Counted from the first letter of the stretch, positions 1 through 11,263 are shown. The stretch is DNA of 62,203 nucleotides from a virus (IMGVR_UViG_3300008117_000089:1-62203), one strand, 5' to 3'. The notes: a model not told the origin generated them from the letters alone. Translations and numbers: made by a program.

Positions 1-1782
1 AACACTGGCTATTACGTCGATCCTTCAAATGCTTCAAATTTGGTAGGTCAAGTTCAGATTAACGGCGGCACTGCTATGACGGGTGGGTGGAATAGGTCGC
101 TATACCTTGCAGCTACTTTTCCTGTTATTGTTTTTAATTCAAATAATACCAAATACTCTGCAATTGGTGTTGATTATAGTGCAGCAGCTGCAGGTATGTA
201 CTTTTGGGTAAACGGCAGCAGTGCAGACATTTCTGGCACAGGTACATTAGCTTTAAGTATTAACACTGGAAACTTTGTCACTGCAGTTGGGTCATTCCGT
301 GCACCAATCTTCTATGACAGCGACAACACTACGTATTTTATCGATGGAAATAATGTCAGCAGTTTATTTGGCGTGGCCATTCGTGGAGATGCTAATAATA
401 TCGGAACTGGTAATCAACTAACTCTTTGGGATGGTGGCGGTACAACAACATCCGCAATCGGTTTTAAGGCAAATGGCGGGGTTTTTACTAACCCAACGGG
501 AGCTGGCGATGGTTATAACACCTACTTAACCATGGATAGCGCTGGTCGTGGCTGGGTTTTTCGGCGCGGAACTGGCGGTACTGACTTTACAGCAGCATAT
601 ACATCTGGTTGGATTTTGAATAATGGTATTTGGCAAGCAAATGCAAGTATGCGTTCTCCTATTTTCTATGACAGCGACAACACTGCTTACTATTTGGATG
701 CTGCTAACGCAGGCAGTTATGATGCATTGAAGTTAAATGGCGGGATTCAATTCGCTATCGCTAATCCATATTTGCAATCATCAAGCTACTTTGTAATTCC
801 TGGTGGTGCATACTTTAACTCTGGAACAGTTTACGCAGAAGCAAATATTAAAGCTAGAGGTGGTGTTGGTAATGATACCGCAGCTGCATTAACTCTTACG
901 GGTGGTACTGGTGGATATACGCAAATTAATGGATCTGCAAGATCTCCTATCTTCTACGATAGCGATAACACAGGATATCTTATAGATGGAACTGGAAGTT
1001 CTTTCCTCAATGCTCTTGGTCTTAACGGTAATCTAGATGTATATGGTCAAACATATATTAGAAGTCATCTTAATATTCTAAACACTGCTGGTAATGGTTG
1101 GAACACAGTAATAGATAGAAATGGCGGTGATACTTGGATCGTTTATGGCGGTAACAGTGTTCGCGCCCCAATCTTCTATGACAGCAATAATACAGCATAT
1201 TATCTAGATGCAGCCAGCACAGGAACATCATTAATTCTTGGTGGGTTACTAGTAGGCGGTTCATCTGCTGCAACGGATGTTAATGCTGATGGTGATAATG
1301 GATCGTTCTCTGCTCGTGGAAATTCTAGCACAGTTGCAATGATGTCTTTCCATCGCACTGGCGCATATGCTATGAATATGGGTCTTGGTACAGATAACGT
1401 ATTCCGCATCGGCGGATGGTCTGCGTCTGACAATGCCTTCCAGATGGATGGCTCTGGCAACCTCACAATGCTCAACAATGTCACGGCTTATTCTGACGCT
1501 AGACTGAAAAAAGATATTGTTAAGATTGAAAATGCTTTAGATAAGGTACAACAAATAAATGGCTATACATATACTAGAACTGACACAGGTTCTAGACAAA
1601 CTGGTGTTATTGCACAGGAAGTGATGAAAGTACTGCCAGAAGTTGTGATGGGTAGCGAGGAAACAAACTACAGCGTTGCATACGGTAATATGGTTGGTCT
1701 TTTAATAGAAGCAATTAAAGAGCAACAAGAGCATATAAATAGATTAGAAGTAAAAATTAACTTATTGCAACAAGGAAATTGA
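1..1782 (+). CDS. Tail fibre protein with C-terminal S74 autoprotease/chaperone (5' partial)
   Basis: The frame is open from base 1, so the N-terminus lies outside the window; 593 residues are visible. A module with core FYDSDNTAYYLDAAN recurs near bases 300, 655, 950 and 1170, and the first codons are the tail of a further copy. This is typical of elongated beta-structured phage fibres that bind host surface receptors. The last 100 residues match the Peptidase_S74 intramolecular chaperone: SDARLKKDI near base 1493 carries the Ser/Lys pair of the family, followed by GVIAQEV and a C-terminal coiled coil. In characterised relatives this domain drives trimer folding and then cuts itself off before the Ser. 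Four small fibre-region genes follow. Function is secure; the receptor is unknown. Confidence 0.85.
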   Translation, partial: NTGYYVDPSNASNLVGQVQINGGTAMTGGWNRSLYLAATFPVIVFNSNNTKYSAIGVDYSAAAAGMYFWVNGSSADISGTGTLALSINTGNFVTAVGSFRAPIFYDSDNTTYFIDGNNVSSLFGVAIRGDANNIGTGNQLTLWDGGGTTTSAIGFKANGGVFTNPTGAGDGYNTYLTMDSAGRGWVFRRGTGGTDFTAAYTSGWILNNGIWQANASMRSPIFYDSDNTAYYLDAANAGSYDALKLNGGIQFAIANPYLQSSSYFVIPGGAYFNSGTVYAEANIKARGGVGNDTAAALTLTGGTGGYTQINGSARSPIFYDSDNTGYLIDGTGSSFLNALGLNGNLDVYGQTYIRSHLNILNTAGNGWNTVIDRNGGDTWIVYGGNSVRAPIFYDSNNTAYYLDAASTGTSLILGGLLVGGSSAATDVNADGDNGSFSARGNSSTVAMMSFHRTGAYAMNMGLGTDNVFRIGGWSASDNAFQMDGSGNLTMLNNVTAYSDARLKKDIVKIENALDKVQQINGYTYTRTDTGSRQTGVIAQEVMKVLPEVVMGSEETNYSVAYGNMVGLLIEAIKEQQEHINRLEVKINLLQQGN

Positions 1783-1783
1783 A

Positions 1784-2143
1784 ATGGAACTGACCTATAC
1801 TTGGAAATTAACAAAATTAAAAAAGACAGATGATCCGTCTGTAGAACTTAATGACATCGTTGTTCAAACATATTGGGAGTGCATAGGAACTGATGAGTTT
1901 GGAAATATTGGTGTTTTTAATGGAGCGACTCCATTTGAACCAGATAAGATCGATGCTGAAAACTTTACAACATACGAAAATCTAACTGAAGCTCAAATTC
2001 TTGGTTGGATTCAAGATGTTGTAGAAAACAATCCTGGATATAAAGCACATATCGATGGGCAAATTAAGAAGCAAATCGATGCTATTATCAAGCCAGTTGT
2101 TGAAATTGATGGGGGTGACTTCCCGTGGTTACAAACTGAATAA
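1784..2143 (+). CDS. Hypothetical protein of tail-fibre region
   Basis: 119 residues, starting one base after the fibre stop codon, so probably translated with it. The N-terminus is a short beta-rich segment (YTWKLTKLKK), followed by an acidic middle and a helical C-terminal half with the pattern TEAQILGWIQDVVENNPGYKAHI. Short proteins of this shape are common next to fibre genes in T4-like marine phages, but I cannot name a function. A role in fibre assembly is only suggested by position. No signal peptide or membrane segment is visible. Confidence 0.6.
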   Translation: MELTYTWKLTKLKKTDDPSVELNDIVVQTYWECIGTDEFGNIGVFNGATPFEPDKIDAENFTTYENLTEAQILGWIQDVVENNPGYKAHIDGQIKKQIDAIIKPVVEIDGGDFPWLQTE

Positions 2144-2158
2144 TTATTGGAGAATATA

Positions 2159-2341
2159 ATGTCAACAAATAATGAACTAGACTCAAAATTGATTGAAAAC
2201 CAACAACAACCAGAAGTGTCGCTTCGCGTAACGGTTCAAGAACTGAACGTAGTGATGGCTTCGCTACAAGAAATTCCACATCGTATAGCAGATCCAATTC
2301 TGCGTAAATTGTTGCAACAAGCGCAAGAGCAACTAAAGTAA
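2159..2341 (+). CDS. Small helical hypothetical protein
   Basis: 60 residues beginning MSTNNELDSK. The ATG at 2159 is preferred over an upstream in-frame TTG (2147) because the Shine-Dalgarno GGAGAA (2149-2154) overlaps that TTG and sits correctly for the ATG. The C-terminal half looks like one long amphipathic helix (VQELNVVMASLQEIPHRIAD), a pattern seen in small phage proteins of fibre and tape regions. It is unrecognised. It lies 15 bases after the previous gene and 6 before the next. Confidence 0.6.
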   Translation: MSTNNELDSKLIENQQQPEVSLRVTVQELNVVMASLQEIPHRIADPILRKLLQQAQEQLK

Positions 2342-2347
2342 CGATAA

Positions 2348-2956
2348 ATGCCACTACAAACGTCAGGTACAATTACTCTTGCTCAAATTCAAACTGAATT
2401 CGGTGGTTCTAATCCGATCGGTTTGAGTGAGTATTATCGTGGTGGCGGATTGGTGCCAAATACTACTGCCAACGCTAGTATTCCCACATCAGGAATTATT
2501 AGACTTTCAAATTTTTATGGTGGTAGTAATGTCGTGTTTTCAGTTGTAATAACTGGAACAGAGAATACTCTAACTCAAACCACCAGTTCTTCTGATTTGA
2601 GTATTCGTGGTTTTACTTTAAGAACTGATGGGTATACCTATGATTATGCTAATTCTTCGGAATCAGTCACCTTTGCAAACTGGGGTTCTCCTGTAGGAAG
2701 CACTGGCGCGGGAAATAATTATTGGGCAAGGGTTACTGCAACAACAACTGATCCTACTCCTGGATTAACTCTTCAAGGAAGTGCACGTAATACTTGGTTA
2801 CAATTAAATACTGCTAGATCGTTTGGATATAGAAAAACTACAACTGGAACGACTGGAACTAACGAAGTAGAATTTCAAGTAGAAATAGCAACAGATGCTG
2901 CTGGATCAAACGTAGTTGGAACAGTACTTTGGACTGTAAGAAGAACATATGTTTAA
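2348..2956 (+). CDS. Virion structural protein, fibre-region beta-rich type
   Basis: 202 residues. The N-terminus MPLQTSGTITLAQIQTEFGG is a recurrent opening of structural proteins near tail fibres and adhesins in large phages. The remainder is rich in Ser, Thr, Gly and Asn and predicted beta-strands (VVFSVVITGTENTLTQTTSS). Part of its C-terminal half, with NNYWARVTAT, WLQLNTARSFGY and VGTVLW, resembles the C-terminal part of the protein encoded at 50318-51475 (NNYWVKATTI, SWLQLNTARTWSV, VGTVLG), so these two genes share a duplicated domain. Probably exposed on the tail; no catalytic motif is seen. Confidence 0.65.
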   Translation: MPLQTSGTITLAQIQTEFGGSNPIGLSEYYRGGGLVPNTTANASIPTSGIIRLSNFYGGSNVVFSVVITGTENTLTQTTSSSDLSIRGFTLRTDGYTYDYANSSESVTFANWGSPVGSTGAGNNYWARVTATTTDPTPGLTLQGSARNTWLQLNTARSFGYRKTTTGTTGTNEVEFQVEIATDAAGSNVVGTVLWTVRRTYV

Positions 2957-2967
2957 TAGGATAACAA

Positions 2968-3147
2968 ATGGCAACTACTCCTGTGACTCGTACTTACACA
3001 ACGGGTACGGCTGCAACTGAAACTGCCCCTTCTGGCGCAACAAACGTTATCATCGCGGTCTGGGGTGGCGGTGGTGGTGGCGATAACAGGCTTGTCAATG
3101 ATGCTGGTGATGGCGGACGTGGCGAAGTATCTTTCTATTACACATAA
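2968..3147 (+). CDS. Short glycine-rich adhesin-like protein, apparently shortened
   Basis: 59 residues starting MATTPVTRTYTTGTA. The beginning and the end resemble the two ends of glycine-rich phage adhesin domains: an opening beta segment TNVIIAVWGGGGGG, then GDGGRGEVSFYYT. The long glycine-loop region normally lying between them is almost absent. The gene may be an internal-deletion remnant or a minimal version. A late-promoter-like CATAAATA overlaps its stop codon. Such adhesins form receptor-binding tips in some T4-like phages; whether this short form folds is unknown. Confidence 0.5.
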   Translation: MATTPVTRTYTTGTAATETAPSGATNVIIAVWGGGGGGDNRLVNDAGDGGRGEVSFYYT

Positions 3148-3150
3148 ATA
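3143..3150 (+). promoter_or_regulatory. Late-promoter-like box CATAAATA
   Basis: One base away from the T4 late consensus TATAAATA and 25 bases upstream of the next start codon (3175). It overlaps the stop codon of the preceding short gene. Recognition by gp55 is inferred. Confidence 0.4.
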
Positions 3151-3174
3151 AATAACTAACAACCGAGATATATT

Positions 3175-4164
3175 ATGAAAGATGATAATTTTGTAAAAAC
3201 CGTCATACAAAATGGCGGTGTGCTTAGACCCATTGTGATACCAAATAATGTGACAAAGGGAACAGGATTATTCAATCCTTCCATATACTATGATGAAAAG
3301 AACGATCAGCTTCTTTTGAATCTACGACATTGCCAGTACACTTTCTATCATTCTGAGAAAAAAATGTTCGAACACGAGTTCGGACCGCTTTTGTATCTAA
3401 ACCCAGAAAACGATATAACGCTAACAACAACTAACTATCTGTGCTATCTGAATGAAGATCTGTCTCTTCAGAAATTCAGTAAAATCGACACTTCAAAGTT
3501 TGATGTTACTCCGATTTGGGAGTTCGTTGGTCTTGAAGATGTTCGACTATTTCGTTGGGACGATAAACTATACGGCTGTGGTGTACGAAGAGACACAACA
3601 CCGAATGGCGTTGGTAGAATGGAACTGTCTGAGATAAAGACAGACTTCATGGGTAATGCATCAGAGGCTTCTAGATGGCGAATCCCAGCACCAGGCGAAG
3701 ATGATACTTATTGTGAAAAGAATTGGATGCCAATTTTAGATCAACCATATCATTATGTTAAGTGGAGTAATCCGACAGAGATCGTAAAGGTTGATCCAGT
3801 CAAAAAAACTTGTATCACTACCTACACAGGCAAGCATGATCCAACTGCTGGCTACTATAGAGGTGGTTCACAGGTACTAAATATAGACGGATACTACGTT
3901 GCTCTTACTCACACTGTAAGATTATTCAAGAGCGAGGCGGGTAAAAAGGATGCCATATACAGACATGCTTTTGTGGTCTGGGATAAAGACTGGAATGTTA
4001 TCAAGTATACTGATGAGTTTTCTTTCATGGGTGCTGATGTTGAATTCAGCTGCGGTATGGCTGAATACAAAGGCAATATCTTAATATCCTTTGGTTTCCA
4101 GGACAACGCAGCATATGTTTTATCAGTACCTAAACAATTTTTGAGTGATTTTATTAATGGATAA
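3175..4164 (+). CDS. GH130-like five-bladed propeller protein (glycosidase/phosphorylase-like)
   Basis: 329 residues. Features resembling GH130-type mannoside phosphorylases and related propellers are visible: FNPSIYYDEKNDQLLLNLR at about residues 36-55, GLEDVRLFRWDDKLYGCG at about 121-138 (an E-D pair plus Arg, as in the GH130 core), CEKNWMPI near 180, YRGGSQV near 229 and ADVEFSCGMAEY near 289. It has no signal peptide, so it would act in the cytoplasm or in the virion. Its 3' end overlaps the start of the next gene by 8 bases (stop 4162-4164, ATG 4157), implying coupled translation with the methyltransferase/radical-SAM fusion. A role in handling a nucleotide sugar or glycan is inferred. 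It could instead be a structural propeller without activity. Confidence 0.55.
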   Translation: MKDDNFVKTVIQNGGVLRPIVIPNNVTKGTGLFNPSIYYDEKNDQLLLNLRHCQYTFYHSEKKMFEHEFGPLLYLNPENDITLTTTNYLCYLNEDLSLQKFSKIDTSKFDVTPIWEFVGLEDVRLFRWDDKLYGCGVRRDTTPNGVGRMELSEIKTDFMGNASEASRWRIPAPGEDDTYCEKNWMPILDQPYHYVKWSNPTEIVKVDPVKKTCITTYTGKHDPTAGYYRGGSQVLNIDGYYVALTHTVRLFKSEAGKKDAIYRHAFVVWDKDWNVIKYTDEFSFMGADVEFSCGMAEYKGNILISFGFQDNAAYVLSVPKQFLSDFING

Positions 4165-6985
4165 TCTGCAACGGATTCTTGAAGAATATATTTTCGATAA
4201 AGAAAACCCACAAAAAAACTATAATCTGGCTGTCGAATACGAGTCTATCGGTCAGACAGCTTCTGCCATATCTTTCTTTTTAAGAGCAGCCGAAAGAACA
4301 CGAGATAAAGTTCTGAGTTATGAGTGTCTGCTGAAGATCGGTTTGTGCTTCGAGCGTCAGGGTAACAGAAACAATAGTGCACTTGGATCTTTCAAGCAAG
4401 CGTTGATGCTTCTACCCAATAGACCAGAAGCATACTTCTTGGTGGCACGTAACTATCAAAGAAATAATCTGCATGTTGATGCCTATACCAACAGCGTTTT
4501 CGGTTTAATGCAAGCCGATATTAAAGCCAAACCACTGTCTGGATATGTTGAGTATCCTGGCGAGTACGCCCTTCTGTTCCAGAAAGCAGTATCTGCTTGG
4601 TGGTGGGGAAGAGAAAACGAATCAAGAATTCTGTTCAGAGAGATAGCAGATAATTATTATGATGTTCTGGACGAGTCGCACTTCACTGCTGTCAAGAATA
4701 ACCTACATAACCTGGGTATTGGTCCAGAGTGGGTGACCCACAAGCACTACGAAACATGGAAGCATAATCGTCTACGATTCAAGTTTAACGGATCCGAAAA
4801 GATGAAATACAGCCACGGACAGGCATATCAAGATCTGTTCGTGCTGTCAATGCTTAATGGTAAGACAAACGGCACATACTTAGAGGTTGGTAGTGCTGGT
4901 CCTTACTACGGAAACAACACAGCCCTTCTGGAAGAAACCTATGGCTGGTCTGGCGTTGGTATTGACTTTGATGATAACTTCGTCAAAGAGTATACAGCTG
5001 CCAGAAAGAATCCCGTCTTGAATCAGAACGCACTTACAGTTGACTATTCGAAAGTTCTTGGTGAGCTTGCTGCCGATGGTGTCGTTGATTACCTACAGTT
5101 GGACTGTGAACCATCGTCTATTACCTACGAGATCATGACCAAGATTCCATTTGATCAGTTCAAGTTCCGTGTCATTACCTATGAACATGATCATTACTTG
5201 GATATGACCAAATCATATCGTAAGAAATCACGCGACTATCTATCTGCGCTTGGTTACGTTCTGGTTGTACCAGATGTGTCAACTGATGGTCATTCTTCAT
5301 TCGAAGACTGGTGGGTTCATAAAGATTTAGTCGAACCTGGTGTGATCGAGAAAATGCAGATCAAGGTCGGCAATATTACTGACGTTGAAAAATATATGTT
5401 CCCAGCAGTGCCATACATGGCAGATTTTGATTGGGGAGAAATCGCTGAGAATGAGTGGTTCCACGGTGTTGTTTACAACGAAATATTTGTAGATAACGTA
5501 TACGAAAGATTTGTTTCTGTGGACGAAGGTGATGTGGTCGTTGATGTTGGAACAAGTGTCGGACCGTTCATCAAAAAGATACTTGATAAGAAACCAGCAA
5601 TAATTCATGGGTTTGAGCCAAATAAATCTCTATGTGAAACCGCTGTTAAAAATGTTGGTGGTGATAATGTCAAGATTCACAATTTTGGTATTGCACCTAA
5701 AAATGCAACAACTCTTGGCGGTATGTTCGATAAAGATGTTATCAATATTCAAGATGTTCCAAAGGAAGTTAACTGCATAACATTTTCACAATTCATCAAA
5801 GACAACAACATCGAAAAGATCGACTTCCTAAAGACTGACTGCGAAGGCGGTGAGTATGATATATTCAATGACGAGAACTTTGATTGGATCATAAAAAATG
5901 TCAAAAAGATATCTGGCGAATTCCATCTTTGCAGCCCAGAGCAAAAAGCTCAGTTCAGAAAATTCAGAGACACTTATCTCAGACACTTTAGAAAATACAA
6001 AGTAGAATCAATTGATTATGTTGATATTCAATGGGATATGTGGAACGACAGCTTTATCGAGTTCTACTATGCGATCAATATCCATATCGACAATACGGAG
6101 CCTGTAGAGTTTGAGCACTGGAGAGCTACTGACTTCCCGACTATGGAAATCACAACTAACATCGCAGCCAAAGGTTGCGTAGTTGACTGCACCTTCTGCC
6201 CACAGAGAACCCTTGAGAAGGCATACAAAGGAACTCGTATTCTATCTCTCGATGATTTCAAAATGGCTATAGACAAGTTGCCTAAAGAAGTCCGTGTGAC
6301 ATTTGCTGGATTCACTGAACCCTGGTTGAACAAGCACTGTACGGACATGGTTGAGTATGCCCACGAAAAGGGACACCCAATATCAGTGTTTACCACTGCG
6401 GTTGGTATGACAGTTGACGATGTGCATAGGCTGAAGAAAATTCCATACGCTGGTAATCCAAACGGTGGATTCGTTCTCCACCTACCTGATCAAGAGCGTA
6501 TCGCCAAACACCCGCTGAACAAGAACTTCATAGCAGTCATGGAAGCCTTCCACGAAGTCCAGCACGAGATTCAGAACTTCACCACCATGTGTATGAGTGA
6601 TACTGTTCACGAGAAGGTCAGACACCTGTTCCCAACGTCCTATGTCCCTCAGTTCTGGGATAGGGCTGGTAACTTGTCTGGTGAAGGTTCCTTGAAGCCA
6701 GAGCTTGATAAGCTACGAGATAAATACCTTTCGGTACACTATAGTGATACACCAAAGACCTGTGGCTGCGTGGAAGATCTATACCACAATGTCATGCTAC
6801 CAAACGGTGATGTATCCTTGTGTTGTATGGATTATGGGCTAGAGAACATTATTGGGAACCTGTTTGAACAGGAATACAATGATGTTGTTCCAAAAAGGCA
6901 TACCTGTTTCGAGATGTGTAAGACTTGTGAGAATGGTGTAGACCCACCAGGATTTAAGGGTATCCCAATCACAATAGTGCAGTAA
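4157..6985 (+). CDS. TPR - FkbM-type MTase - FkbM MTase - radical SAM/SPASM fusion protein
   Basis: 942 residues from ATG 4157; an in-frame GTG at 4145 is the alternative. Domains in order: helical TPR-like repeats (about 15-190); a first SAM methyltransferase of FkbM type (about 215-390, motif I LEVGSAGPYYGNNT, then VDYLQLDCE); a second FkbM methyltransferase (about 435-615, DVVVDVGTSVGPF, GFEPN, DFLKTDCEGGEYD); and a radical-SAM domain (about 660-940) with the CX3CX2C iron-sulfur triad CVVDCTFC (C674, C678, C681; codons from 6164). A SPASM-like C-terminus follows, with CGC, NGDVSLCCMD and CFEMCKTCENG. All key residues appear intact and there is no frameshift. It probably modifies a sugar or peptide, with O-methylation by the FkbM units; substrate unknown. 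It is translationally coupled to the GH130-like gene. Confidence 0.75.
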   Translation: MDNLQRILEEYIFDKENPQKNYNLAVEYESIGQTASAISFFLRAAERTRDKVLSYECLLKIGLCFERQGNRNNSALGSFKQALMLLPNRPEAYFLVARNYQRNNLHVDAYTNSVFGLMQADIKAKPLSGYVEYPGEYALLFQKAVSAWWWGRENESRILFREIADNYYDVLDESHFTAVKNNLHNLGIGPEWVTHKHYETWKHNRLRFKFNGSEKMKYSHGQAYQDLFVLSMLNGKTNGTYLEVGSAGPYYGNNTALLEETYGWSGVGIDFDDNFVKEYTAARKNPVLNQNALTVDYSKVLGELAADGVVDYLQLDCEPSSITYEIMTKIPFDQFKFRVITYEHDHYLDMTKSYRKKSRDYLSALGYVLVVPDVSTDGHSSFEDWWVHKDLVEPGVIEKMQIKVGNITDVEKYMFPAVPYMADFDWGEIAENEWFHGVVYNEIFVDNVYERFVSVDEGDVVVDVGTSVGPFIKKILDKKPAIIHGFEPNKSLCETAVKNVGGDNVKIHNFGIAPKNATTLGGMFDKDVINIQDVPKEVNCITFSQFIKDNNIEKIDFLKTDCEGGEYDIFNDENFDWIIKNVKKISGEFHLCSPEQKAQFRKFRDTYLRHFRKYKVESIDYVDIQWDMWNDSFIEFYYAINIHIDNTEPVEFEHWRATDFPTMEITTNIAAKGCVVDCTFCPQRTLEKAYKGTRILSLDDFKMAIDKLPKEVRVTFAGFTEPWLNKHCTDMVEYAHEKGHPISVFTTAVGMTVDDVHRLKKIPYAGNPNGGFVLHLPDQERIAKHPLNKNFIAVMEAFHEVQHEIQNFTTMCMSDTVHEKVRHLFPTSYVPQFWDRAGNLSGEGSLKPELDKLRDKYLSVHYSDTPKTCGCVEDLYHNVMLPNGDVSLCCMDYGLENIIGNLFEQEYNDVVPKRHTCFEMCKTCENGVDPPGFKGIPITIVQ

Positions 6986-6986
6986 G

Positions 6987-6993
6987 CTAAATA
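6987..6993 (+). promoter_or_regulatory. Late-promoter-like box CTAAATA upstream of gene 13
   Basis: The box lies 22 bases upstream of the gp13 start codon, in the only gap between the cargo region and the neck genes. The same CTAAATACTG context recurs at 21042, upstream of the gp3-like gene. Use as a gp55 promoter is inferred. Confidence 0.4.
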
Positions 6994-7015
6994 CTGCATA
7001 TTACGGGAGATTTAC

Positions 7016-7756
7016 ATGTTACCATCATCGAGAAACGAACTAAAAGAATACTGTCTGAGAAAACTTGGTAAACCAGTCATTGAAATCAACGTAGACGATG
7101 ATCAGGTTGAAGACCGCATTGACGAAGCCTTGCAGTACTATTGGGATTATCACTTTGATGGTACTGAGATGATCTATTACAAGCATCAGCTCACCGAAGA
7201 AGATAAGGTCAACAAGTACATTATTCTCCCAGAGAATATTATCGGTGCTGTCGAGGTTTTCCCAATAGGTGACCCGACAGTCCGATCAGACGATCTGTTC
7301 AACATCCGTTATCAGATCGCCCTGAACGACCTGTACACCCTAACCAGCGTTTCGATGGTTCCATATTACATGGTTATGGAACACCTGGCTTTGATTACTC
7401 AGCTTCTTGTTGGTCAGAAGCCAATTCGATATAACCGTCACCGCAATCGCTGTCACATCGACATGGATTGGGATACCGTCAATATTGGCGAGTATCTATT
7501 GATTCGCGGTTACGAGGTTGTGGATCCTGAGCAGTTCACTGATGTTTATAAAGATCAGTGGCTGACCAGATATATCACCGCGCTTGTTAAGCAGCAGTGG
7601 GGTCAGAACCTAACCAAGTTCACTGGTATGCAGTTGCCAGGTGGTGTGACGTTTAACGGAAAGCAAATCTACGATGATGCTACTGCTGATATCGAGCGTA
7701 TGCGTCTGGAAATAATTAATACCTACAGCTTACCAGTTCTTGACATGGTTGGATAA
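7016..7756 (+). CDS. 13: Neck protein gp13 (head completion)
   Basis: 246 residues, shorter than T4 gp13 (about 309). The opening SRNELKEYCLRKLGKPVIEINVDDDQ and the following DRIDEALQYYWDYHFDGTE are characteristic of the T4 gp13 family. gp13 joins gp14 on filled heads so that tails can attach. A clear Shine-Dalgarno GGGAG precedes the ATG. It is the first gene of a tightly packed run 13-14-15-16-17 in T4 order, which supports the assignment more than similarity alone. Confidence 0.85.
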   Translation: MLPSSRNELKEYCLRKLGKPVIEINVDDDQVEDRIDEALQYYWDYHFDGTEMIYYKHQLTEEDKVNKYIILPENIIGAVEVFPIGDPTVRSDDLFNIRYQIALNDLYTLTSVSMVPYYMVMEHLALITQLLVGQKPIRYNRHRNRCHIDMDWDTVNIGEYLLIRGYEVVDPEQFTDVYKDQWLTRYITALVKQQWGQNLTKFTGMQLPGGVTFNGKQIYDDATADIERMRLEIINTYSLPVLDMVG

Positions 7757-7759
7757 TAA

Positions 7760-8476
7760 ATGGCGACTTCCGTCTACTTTAACAACTTTCAGTCTAGTCA
7801 AGAACAGCTACTGATTGAAAATCTGATTATTGAGTCTATAAAAATTTATGGGCATGATGTGTATTACATGCCAAGGATCCTGGATAATAAAGATCCTATC
7901 TACGGTGAAGCAACTTCATCGTCTTACGAGAACGCTTTCTTTGTTGACATGTATATCAAGAACGTCCAGGGCTTCAAAGGACAAGGCGATTTCATGTCCA
8001 AGTTTGGTCTACAGATCCGCGATGAAATCACATTCACAATCGCTCGTAGAACGTTCTCAGAAGAAGTCGGAATGTATGATGATTTGGTTCGCCCCCGTGA
8101 AGGCGACCTAATTTATTTACCACTCAACAAAAAGATATTTGTTGTTAAGTTCGTTGAACATGAAGCGATTTTCTATCAAATGGGTGCATTGCAAACCTAT
8201 GATTTAGAATGTGAATTGTTCGAATACTCTGGCGAAACTTTCAATACTGGCATTCCAGAAATCGACAGCTTGATGGATGGTTACAATCCAAACATGACAA
8301 GCGAAGAAATGATGATGGAAGATGGGTTGGTCTTTATTGACGAAGACGGATTTCCGATTATCAATGAGGCATATGCTTTGGATCCGAACACATCTGATAA
8401 CACAGATTTTGAACTTGAAGCCAATACCGTTATTGACTGGACGGAACTGGATCCATTCAGTGAGGGTAGATACTAA
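7760..8476 (+). CDS. 14: Neck protein gp14
   Basis: 238 residues (T4 gp14: 256). The N-terminus MATSVYFNNFQSSQEQLLIENLIIE and the segment GHDVYYMPR match the T4-like neck protein gp14, which forms the neck ring with gp13 beneath the portal. The middle contains a beta-rich part ending DLECELFEYSGE; the C-terminal 80 residues are strongly acidic. The stop codon shares one base with the start of gene 15 (TAATG at 8474-8478), so translation is coupled. Confidence 0.85.
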   Translation: MATSVYFNNFQSSQEQLLIENLIIESIKIYGHDVYYMPRILDNKDPIYGEATSSSYENAFFVDMYIKNVQGFKGQGDFMSKFGLQIRDEITFTIARRTFSEEVGMYDDLVRPREGDLIYLPLNKKIFVVKFVEHEAIFYQMGALQTYDLECELFEYSGETFNTGIPEIDSLMDGYNPNMTSEEMMMEDGLVFIDEDGFPIINEAYALDPNTSDNTDFELEANTVIDWTELDPFSEGRY

Positions 8477-9296
8477 TGTTTAATACCACCTATTACCACG
8501 ATACCCTACGAAAATATGTTATCTACTTCGGAACATTGTTCAACGATATCTATGTTAATCGTGAAGTCGATGGCGAAGTAACACAGACTCTTAAAGTCCC
8601 ATTATCATATGGACCAAAAGAACCAATGCTGGCTCGTCTTGAGTCTGATCCAAACCTTAACAAACCAACCGCTATCGTGCTGCCCCGCATGTCATTTGAA
8701 ATGACAAGTTTCAAGTATGATAGATCTCGCCACCTTTCTACAGTCGGTAAGCGTGGTAAGACAGCCACAGCCAACGAAAGCTTGAAGTATATCTACAATC
8801 CAGTACCATACAACATTGATTTCCAGCTATACATTATGGTCAAGAGTGCCCAGGATGGTACGAGAATTGTTGAGCAGATCCTTCCATACTTCACACCAGA
8901 GTGGACGGCGACTCTTAACCTCATCCCAGAAATGGCTATAACCCATGACGTTCCTGTTGTCATGACCGATATATCCATGCAAGATACCTATGACGTGAAA
9001 TTCACACAGCGCAGAGCAATTATCTGGACGCTGAAGTTTACCATGAAGGGTTACTTGTACGGTCCAGCAAAAGAAAGCAAGATAATCAATACTGCAAAAA
9101 TGAATCTGTATGCCCCATACAAGATCGAAATACCTCAATCGATTCTTGAAGGTGATCCAGATGAAACATTGACAATCTATCCAGGGCTTACCGCAAATGG
9201 TGAGCCAACATCTAACTCATCAATATCTGTTCCAATAAGTGAAATAAATGCTGATGATAACTATGGTTTTATTACTGAGTACGAATCTCTTACCCT

Positions 9297-9300
<4 letters not shown>
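8476..9300 (+). CDS. 15: Tail sheath stabiliser / tail completion gp15
   Basis: 274 residues, nearly the length of T4 gp15 (272). Diagnostic segments are YYHDTLRKYVIYFGTLFNDI, the basic-polar VPLSYGPKEPMLARL and LPRMSFEMTSFKYD. gp15 forms a hexameric ring that caps the finished sheath and connects the tail to the neck. The start shares a base with the gene 14 stop, and the end overlaps gene 16 by 4 bases (ATGA). Confidence 0.88.
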
Positions 9301-11259
<1,959 letters not shown>

Positions 11260-11263
11260 TAAT

